A stretch of DNA of 25,340 nt from DASXBA01 sp046729895 (GTDB lineage: Bacteria > Actinomycetota > Thermoleophilia > Solirubrobacterales > Thermoleophilaceae): assembly GCA_046729895.1 (NCBI GenBank), contig JBKPHP010000009.1, positions 1-25,340 on the forward strand, read 5' to 3'. Shown in pieces: positions 20,707-25,340 of the stretch. Position numbers and translations under genes: made by a program. Each line of letters begins with the position of its first letter. Position 1 is the first letter of the stretch. The notes under the pieces were generated by a model. It ran no database searches and had not been told where the DNA came from. It was given only the letters and a program-made list of their open reading frames with translations.

Positions 20707-21459
20707 CTATCCGTCGATCGCCCGCCCCACCTCATCCGCCGTGGGCGTCGGACCGAATCCGGTCAGGCACCAGGTGGCGCCCGCATCGATCCAGGGTGCC
20801 GGGTCGGTCCCTGGTGGGTTCGTCACGACCAGGTCGAACCTCTCGTCGGACTCCCGCAGCGCCCGAACCTCGGCGGCCAGCTCGACCAACGCCTCCGGGC
20901 CGGGCAGGTCGATCGGGAACAGCCCGTCGAACCGCGCGGCACGGCGCAACGGGCGCCGGTGCGGCCAGCGCGCCGCGACCCAAACCGGGATCCGCGGGCG
21001 CTGCACCGGACCGGGCTCGAACTCCCCGTCCCAGTAGGCGACCAGCCGGTCGAGCCCCTCGTCCAGCAGGCCCGCCCGGACGCGCGAGTCGCCCTCCTCG
21101 CCGAACCTGACCGGATCGAACTCCCCCGTGCGGTCGCTGCCGAGCCCCACACCCAGCACGAGCCGGCCGCTGCTGAGCCGATCGAGCGTCACCGTCTCGC
21201 GCGCGAGCTGATGCGGACGCCTGCGGGCGAGCGGCGTCACCAGCGGACCGATGACCAACCGTCGCGTGGCGACCGCGACCGCAGCGAGCGTGACCCACGG
21301 GTCGGCGACCGCGCGAACCGGCTCTCGGTAGGCGACGTGGTCCCAGACGAAGAAACCGTCCCACCCGCGCTGCTCGGCCCGAGCGGCGAGCTCGGCCACC
21401 AGCGCGGGCTCGGAGAGCTCCTCGAACGGGGCGACGAAGATGCCGCGGCGCGCGGCCAC
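20707..21459 (-). CDS. LLM-class flavin-dependent oxidoreductase
   Basis: The 250-residue protein is a luciferase-like monooxygenase-fold (TIM barrel) enzyme that uses FMN or F420. It starts GIFVAPFEELSEPALVAELA, then AEQRGWDGFFVWDHVAYREP, DPWVTLAAVAVATRRLVIGP, TPLARRRPHQLARETVTLDR and SSGRLVLGVGLGSD, all characteristic. The product is shorter than the usual 280-350 residues because the second half of the barrel is compact (RIPVWVAARWPHRRPLRRAA onward). F420 use is common in actinobacterial members but cannot be settled here. The GTG start at 21457-21459 is followed at once by the first strand. The substrate is unknown. The molybdoenzyme operon starts about 120 bases downstream on the same strand. 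Confidence 0.87.
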   Translation of the reverse strand: MAARRGIFVAPFEELSEPALVAELAARAEQRGWDGFFVWDHVAYREPVRAVADPWVTLAAVAVATRRLVIGPLVTPLARRRPHQLARETVTLDRLSSGRLVLGVGLGSDRTGEFDPVRFGEEGDSRVRAGLLDEGLDRLVAYWDGEFEPGPVQRPRIPVWVAARWPHRRPLRRAARFDGLFPIDLPGPEALVELAAEVRALRESDERFDLVVTNPPGTDPAPWIDAGATWCLTGFGPTPTADEVGRAIDG

Positions 21460-21541
21460 GCCGAGAGCCTAATCGCGCAGGAGGTGGCAGCCACCACGGC
21501 TGCCGAGCGGGCCTAAGCCGCAATCGAGGAGAAGTGGGTGA

Positions 21542-21775
21542 TCGCAGTTGATCGCAGCGGACGGAGGCCCGGCCCGTCGACTGACACGCAGCCGCCATGG
21601 ATGGACACCGGCCTGGTCCCCAGATGGCCAGCAAATCGCCTACGTGCTCGAGCGTCAAAGGAAGCCGAATCTGCTCTACGTAATGCGCGCCGACGGCACC
21701 CACAAGCATCGAGTCAGGTCTCTGGTGGATGTGGAACGTGTGAGCTGGCAGCCGCGCCCGACCGCGGCGCCCTGA
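21542..21775 (+). pseudogene. C-terminal remnant of a TolB-like beta-propeller protein
   Basis: The frame reads LIAADGGPARRLT, then WTPAWSPDGQQIAYV, LLYVMRADGTHKHRVR and VERVSWQPRP before its stop. These are the WSPDG and ADG repeat signatures of TolB/PD40 propellers, but only about one and a half blades are present. A TGA at 21539-21541 precedes the fragment in frame, and nothing upstream continues the propeller. A full-length protein would need several more blades, so this is most likely the tail of a deleted gene. The strand is opposite to its neighbours. Confidence 0.65.
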
Positions 21776-21824
21776 TCAGCCAGCGCCCGCTGAGGACACG
21801 CTAGCCGGGGCGAATTCTCGACGA

Positions 21825-21866
21825 GTGGACGCTTTGCGTACCTATATAGGTGAGCGGAGCGTCCAC
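21825..21866. repeat. 42-base near-perfect palindrome (21-bp stem)
   Basis: GTGGACGCT (21825-21833) mirrors AGCGTCCAC (21858-21866), and the centre is the perfect 12-base palindrome ACCTATATAGGT (21840-21851). The six-base joints also pair in RNA, through two G-C pairs, three G-U pairs and one mismatch. With a two-base bulge the outer GACGA/TCGTC bases extend it further. It lies between the TolB-like fragment and the minus-strand end of the ACT gene. Its role is unknown: terminator, operator or small palindromic element are all possible. Confidence 0.6.
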
Positions 21867-21909
21867 CGTCGTCTGTTCTGCCGGCGGCCCCTACCGCGAG
21901 CCGGCGGTC

Positions 21910-22071
21910 TCAGCGCAGACTCGCTTGCAATGCCGCCAGCTTCTTCGAGAGCGTCGGCCGGAACTTGCTGGCGTCGTCCTCGGCGCTGGTGACCTCCGCT
22001 GCCGCGGTCGTCGAGCCGCCGCATGAGCTGAGATCGAAAATTGCCTTCTTGCCGCGTAGGGGGCTGCTCAC
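21910..22071 (-). CDS. Possible small protein, 53 residues, after the ACT gene
   Basis: GTG at 22069-22071 begins 17 bases after the ACT-gene stop on the same strand. The peptide has mixed composition (GKKAIFDLSSCGGSTTAAAE, then SKFRPTLSKKLAALQASLR) and third codon positions about as GC-rich as the neighbours. LSSCGGS recalls a lipoprotein box, but no hydrophobic signal segment precedes it. It could be a remnant or a chance frame. No function is assigned. Confidence 0.28.
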   Translation of the reverse strand: MSSPLRGKKAIFDLSSCGGSTTAAAEVTSAEDDASKFRPTLSKKLAALQASLR

Positions 22072-22087
22072 CGCTCTTGGGCGACGT

Positions 22088-22468
22088 TCAGCTTGCGCCG
22101 GGCAGCGCGGCCCGGAGAGCAGGCAGGTCGGCCGCCCCGAAGACCACCCGGTTTCGCGTGGCGACATATACGAGATCGAGGTTGACTCCGGCTCGGGCGA
22201 TCTTGCGGGTCAGATCCGCCAGCACGCCGGGGCGGTCCTCGACATCGACTACCACTACTTCGCGCTCGTGGGTGACCGCGACGTGCGAAATCGCCAACGC
22301 ATGCTTCGCGGCTTCGGCGCGCGGGACGAGTACGTGGAGCTCGGCTCGCTCGCCTGGCCCGACGCACGTGGCGGCTGCGATGTTCACGCCAGCATCGCTA
22401 ATCGCGGCCGCCACCTGCGCCAGCGCCCCAGGGGTGTTCTCGATGTCGATAACCAGGTCGACCGCCAT
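22088..22468 (-). CDS. Tandem ACT-domain protein
   Basis: The 126-residue protein consists of two ACT domains. The first runs about 1-60 (DLVIDIENTPGALAQVAAAI, then DAGVNIAAATCVG), and the second about 68-120 (EVVVVDVEDRPGVLADLTRK, then RAGVNLDLVYVAT). The PG turn before each first helix and the GVN before the second strand are the usual ACT landmarks. Such proteins bind amino acids or other small ligands and act as sensors or as regulatory partners of enzymes. No catalytic domain is attached. ATG at 22466-22468 begins the first strand. It lies 109 bases downstream of rplQ on the same strand, behind two short palindromes. Confidence 0.88.
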   Translation of the reverse strand: MAVDLVIDIENTPGALAQVAAAISDAGVNIAAATCVGPGERAELHVLVPRAEAAKHALAISHVAVTHEREVVVVDVEDRPGVLADLTRKIARAGVNLDLVYVATRNRVVFGAADLPALRAALPGAS

Positions 22469-22473
22469 ATATC

Positions 22474-22503
22474 CCCGCGCGGGTCACCCTACACCCGCGG
22501 GTG
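22474..22503. promoter_or_regulatory. Two perfect palindromes upstream of the ACT gene
   Basis: CCCGCGCGGG (22474-22483) and CACCCGCGGGTG (22492-22503) lie 5 and 23 bases before the ACT-gene ATG. A TAGGGT hexamer on the minus strand (22491-22486) sits between them. They could be operator sites for a dimeric regulator or an mRNA hairpin over the ribosome site. Short GC palindromes are frequent in such DNA, so this is tentative. Confidence 0.3.
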
Positions 22504-22577
22504 GCAACGGCTGAGGCTCGGACTCGGGTTCGGCCGTCGCGGAGGGCGGGCGGAGACGCCGGGGCCGGACGAACGGG

Positions 22578-22931
22578 CTAGACGAGCTCGAGGAACACCA
22601 TCTCCGTCGAGTCCGACTTCCGCGGACCCAGTTTGAGGATCCGCGTATAGCCGCCCTCGCGGTCCTCGTAGCGCGGGGCGATCTCCTCGAACAGCTTGTA
22701 GACCACGAACTTGTCCTGCCCCAGCCGCGACATCGCCTGCCGGCGCGCGTGCAGGTCGCCGCGCTTGGCCAGCGTGATCAGCTGCTCGAGCTCCGGCTTG
22801 ACCGCCTTGGCCTTGGCCTCGGTGGTCTGGATCCGCTCGTGGTCGATCACCTCACGGCAGAGGTTCGAGTAGAGCGCCTTGCGGTGCGAGGCGCTCCGCG
22901 AGAGCTTCGCGCGCTGCTTGCGGTGGCGCAC
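22578..22931 (-). CDS. rplQ: 50S ribosomal protein L17
   Basis: The 117-residue protein reads RHRKQRAKLSRSASHRKALY at the start, then SNLCREVIDHERIQTTEAKA and AKAVKPELEQLITLAKRGDL, ending in RYEDREGGYTRILKLGPRKS and DSTEMVFLEL, a complete L17. It is part of the large ribosomal subunit. The GTG start (22929-22931) is nine bases after the rpoA stop, as in the usual alpha operon. It is followed by the ACT gene, not directly by truA. Confidence 0.97.
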   Translation of the reverse strand: MRHRKQRAKLSRSASHRKALYSNLCREVIDHERIQTTEAKAKAVKPELEQLITLAKRGDLHARRQAMSRLGQDKFVVYKLFEEIAPRYEDREGGYTRILKLGPRKSDSTEMVFLELV

Positions 22932-22940
22932 CGACCGCCC

Positions 22941-23915
22941 CTAGCCGCTCCGCAGCGCCAGACCCCGTGCCTCGAGCGTCTCCTTGACCTCCTCGATCGA
23001 CTTGCGGCCGAAGTTGGGGATCGCGTTGAGCTCGGACTCGCTCTTCTGGACCAGGTCGCCCACGGTCTGTACCCCGGCCCGCTTGAGGCAGTTATAGGAG
23101 CGGACGCCCAGCTCGAGCTCCTCGATCAGGATGTCGTCCATCCCGCCCGCGCCCGGCACCCCGCCGCCGTCCCCGGCAAGCGCGGCATCGCCGCCGACGA
23201 GGGCAGCCCCCTGGTCTCGCAGCGCCTCCACGCGGTCCACGTCGGTGAAGATCGCCAGGTACTTGATCAGGATCTCCGCCGCCTCGCGCAGCGCGGCCTG
23301 GGGGTCGATCGACCCGTCCGTCTCGATGTCGAGCGTCAGCTTGTCGTAGTCCGTCCGCTGACCCACGCGTGCCTGGTCGACCTCGTACGCGACCCGCTTG
23401 ACGGGCGAGAAGATCGAGTCGATGGGAATGACGCCGATCGGCTGATCTGGAGTCTTGTTCTCCTCAGCCGGCGAGTAGCCGCGGCCGTGGCCGACGGTCA
23501 GGTAGATCTCGAGCTTGGTCTTCTTCTCGAGGGTTGCGATGTGGGCGTCGGGGTTGAGGATCTCGACGCCGGACGGCAGGTCGATGTCGCCTGCCGTGAC
23601 CTCACCCGGGCCGGTGACCATGAGCGGCGCCTCGATCTCTGCGGCGTCCGAGTGCATCCGGCATACGACCTCCTTGAGGTTGAGGACGATGTCGGTCACG
23701 TCCTCCTTGACGCCGGGGATGGTGGAGAACTCGTGCGCCACGCCCTCGATCCGGACGCTCGTGACGGCAGCACCGGCGAGCGACGAGAGGAGCACTCGCC
23801 GCAGGGAGTTGCCGAACGTGTAGCCGAAGCCGCGGTCCAGCGGCTCAATGGTGAAAGAGCCACGATTGTCCTCCACCTGGTCGGCGGAGATCTGGGGTGT
23901 CTGGAATTCGATCAT
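22941..23915 (-). CDS. rpoA: DNA-directed RNA polymerase subunit alpha
   Basis: The 324-residue protein has both alpha domains. The N-terminal dimerisation domain spans about 1-230 with RGFGYTFGNSLRRVLLSSLA and the GVKEDVTDIVLNLK segment. A linker rich in Gly and Ala (DAALAGDGGGVPGAGG) follows. The C-terminal DNA- and activator-binding domain runs from about 262 with ELGVRSYNCLKRAGVQTVGD and NAIPNFGRKSIEEVKETLE. ATG at 23913-23915 has GGAAG about nine bases upstream. It assembles the polymerase core and contacts UP elements. It lies between rpsD and rplQ, the standard order. Confidence 0.98.
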   Translation of the reverse strand: MIEFQTPQISADQVEDNRGSFTIEPLDRGFGYTFGNSLRRVLLSSLAGAAVTSVRIEGVAHEFSTIPGVKEDVTDIVLNLKEVVCRMHSDAAEIEAPLMVTGPGEVTAGDIDLPSGVEILNPDAHIATLEKKTKLEIYLTVGHGRGYSPAEENKTPDQPIGVIPIDSIFSPVKRVAYEVDQARVGQRTDYDKLTLDIETDGSIDPQAALREAAEILIKYLAIFTDVDRVEALRDQGAALVGGDAALAGDGGGVPGAGGMDDILIEELELGVRSYNCLKRAGVQTVGDLVQKSESELNAIPNFGRKSIEEVKETLEARGLALRSG

Positions 23916-23978
23916 TGGGGTGCTTCCTGCCTTCTCGCGCCTGCCTCATGCGACCGGCGGCGCGGTATTCGGGTTTCC

Positions 23979-24599
23979 TTACTTCGAGTAGAGCTCGACG
24001 ATCAGCTGCTCCTGCACCGGAGTCGCGATCTCCTGGCGCTCCGGCAACCGGAGGACCTTGGCGGTCAGGCCGTCGTGGTCGGCTTGGAGCCAAGCCGGCA
24101 CCGCGGAGGTCAGCTCGGTGGCCTCGCGGATTACGGGTTCGGCGCCGGAGCCGGCCTTGAGGGTGATCACGTCGTCGGGGCGCAGCTGGTACGAGGGTAT
24201 GTCGACGCGCCGGCCGTTCACCGTCCAGTGTCCGTGGCGGATGAGCTGGCGCGCCTGCCTGCGGGAGGCCGCAAAACCTAGACGCACCAGCGTGTTGTCG
24301 AAGCGCGTCTCGAGGAGCCGGAGCAGGTTGTCGCCGGTCACGCCCGGCTGCCGGGAGGCCTTGGCGTAGTAGTTGCGGAACTGCTTCTCCAGCAGGCCGT
24401 AATAACGGCGCGCCTTCTGCTTCTCGCGCAGCTGGAGGCGGTACTCGGACTGACGCGAGCGCCCGCGACCGTGGTCGCCCGGCGGGTAGTTCCGTCGCTC
24501 GATGGCGCACTTGTCCGTCAGGCAGCGCTCGCCCTTGAGGAACAGCTTCTGTCCCTCGCGGCGGCACTGCTTGCACTGGGGGCCGGTATCGCGGGCCAT
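23979..24599 (-). CDS. rpsD: 30S ribosomal protein S4
   Basis: The 206-residue protein binds 16S rRNA early in small-subunit assembly. The N-terminus has the four cysteines (CKQC and later GERCLTDKC) that form the zinc site of the C+ form of S4. The S4 RNA-binding domain follows with DNTLVRLGFAASRRQARQLI and HGHWTVNGRRVDIPSYQLRP. It ends in VQEQLIVELYSK. The ATG overlaps the rpsK stop as ATGA, so translation is coupled. The gap of 63 bases to rpoA holds no other gene. Confidence 0.97.
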   Translation of the reverse strand: MARDTGPQCKQCRREGQKLFLKGERCLTDKCAIERRNYPPGDHGRGRSRQSEYRLQLREKQKARRYYGLLEKQFRNYYAKASRQPGVTGDNLLRLLETRFDNTLVRLGFAASRRQARQLIRHGHWTVNGRRVDIPSYQLRPDDVITLKAGSGAEPVIREATELTSAVPAWLQADHDGLTAKVLRLPERQEIATPVQEQLIVELYSK

Positions 24600-24997
24600 C
24601 AGACTCTCCTGCGCTTCCTGGGCCGGACGCCGTTATGGGCCTGGGGAGTGACGTCCCTTATGCTCGTGACCTCGAGCCCGGCCGCCTGCAGGGACCGGAT
24701 CGCGGTCTCACGACCCGACCCCGGGCCCTTGACGAAGACCTCGACCTTCTGGAGCCCCTGCTCCATGCCCTTCTTGGCGGCCGCGTCGGCGGTCACCTGG
24801 GCGGCGAACGGCGTCGACTTGCGGGAGCCCTTGAAGCCGGCGCCGCCGGCCGACTCCCAGGCGAGCACGTTGCCCTCGCGATCGGTGAGCGACACGATGG
24901 TGTTGTTGAAGCTGGTCTTGATGTGGGCCTGGCCGAAGGGGACGTTCTTCCTCGCCCGCCGCCGGCCGCGGGGCCGACCTGGTCGCTGCTGCGGCAT
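24599..24997 (-). CDS. rpsK: 30S ribosomal protein S11
   Basis: The 132-residue protein carries the S11 core: FGQAHIKTSFNNTIVSLTD, GNVLAWESAGGAGFKGSRKS, TPFAAQVTADAAAKKGMEQG, VFVKGPGSGRETAIRSLQAA and the closing DVTPQAHNGVRPRKRRRV. The start is ATG at 24995-24997, four bases after the rpsM stop; the frame stays open upstream only because it overlaps rpsM. It forms part of the small-subunit platform near the mRNA exit. The N-terminal tail (PQQRPGRPRGRRRARKN) is very basic. Confidence 0.97.
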   Translation of the reverse strand: MPQQRPGRPRGRRRARKNVPFGQAHIKTSFNNTIVSLTDREGNVLAWESAGGAGFKGSRKSTPFAAQVTADAAAKKGMEQGLQKVEVFVKGPGSGRETAIRSLQAAGLEVTSIRDVTPQAHNGVRPRKRRRV

Positions 24998-25001
24998 TAC
25001 G

Positions 25002-25340
25002 TCAGTGCTTCCTGATCTTCTTCTTGCCGCCCCCGGCCACCTGGGAGCCGCGCGGCCCCTTGCGCGAGCGGGCGTTGGTCTTGGTGCGCTGTCCCCGCAC
25101 CGGCAGCCCACGGCGGTGCCGCAGGCCCCGATAGGAGCCGATCTCCATCAGCCGCTTCACGTTCTGGGAGCGTTCGCGGCGCAGATCGCCCTCCACGGTG
25201 AGGTCCTGGTCGATCCACTCCCGAAGCTTCAGGACCTCTTCGTCCGTGAGGTCCCTCACGTAGGTGTCCGGGTTCACGCCGGCCTCGTTCAGGATCTCAT
25301 TCGAGGTGGAGCGGCCGATGCCGTAGATGTAGGTCAGGCC
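25002..25340 (-). CDS. rpsM: 30S ribosomal protein S13 (partial, start outside the window)
   Basis: The visible 112 residues begin GLTYIYGIGRSTSNEILNEA, clearly inside S13, and continue with DLTDEEVLKLREWI, EGDLRRERSQNVKRLMEIGS, YRGLRHRRGLPVRGQRTKTN and a basic tail ending KKKIRKH. Only about the first 12-15 residues lie beyond the window edge. S13 sits at the head of the small subunit and contacts the P-site tRNA and the subunit bridge. It is followed by rpsK with a four-base gap, the normal start of the alpha operon. Confidence 0.97.
   Translation of the reverse strand, partial: GLTYIYGIGRSTSNEILNEAGVNPDTYVRDLTDEEVLKLREWIDQDLTVEGDLRRERSQNVKRLMEIGSYRGLRHRRGLPVRGQRTKTNARSRKGPRGSQVAGGGKKKIRKH

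Noticed and set aside
22749..24281. Long plus-strand open frame (510 codons)
   Set aside because: It is antisense to rplQ, rpoA and rpsD, which are certain, and shows no domain landmarks; such frames are expected in very GC-rich DNA.
1..25340. CRISPR array, defence island or biosynthetic cluster
   Set aside because: No regularly spaced repeats, cas-like genes, nucleases, methylases, toxin-antitoxin pairs or large synthases are visible.

Overview
The window is a high-GC bacterial chromosome segment with strongly GC-biased third codon positions, frequent GTG starts and small overlapping operons. The order rpsM-rpsK-rpsD-rpoA-rplQ and an S4 protein with four cysteines, together with the general look of the encoded proteins, suggest a member of the Actinomycetota. 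The deep class Thermoleophilia (Solirubrobacterales or Gaiellales) is my best guess, but that is inference from style and not a phylogenetic placement.

Layout. (1) Positions 1-1470, plus strand: the frameshifted C-terminal end of a subtilisin-like protease, two tandem SnoaL/NTF2-fold genes and a small membrane protein. (2) About 1470-4910: a decayed mobile-element region. It holds a tyrosine integrase pseudogene with at least three frameshifts and one nonsense codon, short repeats shared by its two flanks, a GAP-family membrane protein and a tRNA-Pro(CGG) gene. (3) 4928-5720: an 87-residue unknown protein and a 58-residue helix-turn-helix-like protein. (4) 5779-9681, plus strand: a long-chain acyl-CoA synthetase, then a membrane protein, a class I/II aminotransferase and a MOSC-domain protein packed end to end. 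(5) 9678-12543: a small dimeric alpha/beta-barrel protein and a patatin-like phospholipase on the minus strand, divergent from a PBP4-type D-Ala-D-Ala carboxypeptidase. A stem-loop separates the latter from convergent ligA.

(6) 12584-18333, minus strand: an S9 peptidase, truA, surE and ligA, spaced like one transcription unit. (7) 18609-20585, minus strand: four genes that overlap or couple at each junction (sulfite-oxidase-like molybdoenzyme, ferredoxin-NADP-reductase-like flavoprotein, small membrane protein, MmcQ/YjbR protein), which looks like a molybdenum redox module with its own electron donor or acceptor. (8) 20707-22468: an LLM-class flavin oxidoreductase, a fragment of a TolB-like propeller protein, a striking 42-base near-perfect palindrome and a double-ACT-domain protein. 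(9) 22578-25340, minus strand: rplQ, rpoA, rpsD, rpsK and the start-less remainder of rpsM, the end of the alpha ribosomal operon.

Most of the window is housekeeping DNA. I found no convincing novel multi-gene system. The parts most worth a second look are the integrase relic with its matching 11-base repeats on both sides, the 42-base palindrome at 21825-21866, the coupled molybdoenzyme operon, and a set of genes whose promoter-like hexamers sit 7-9 bases before the start codon, as in leaderless transcripts.
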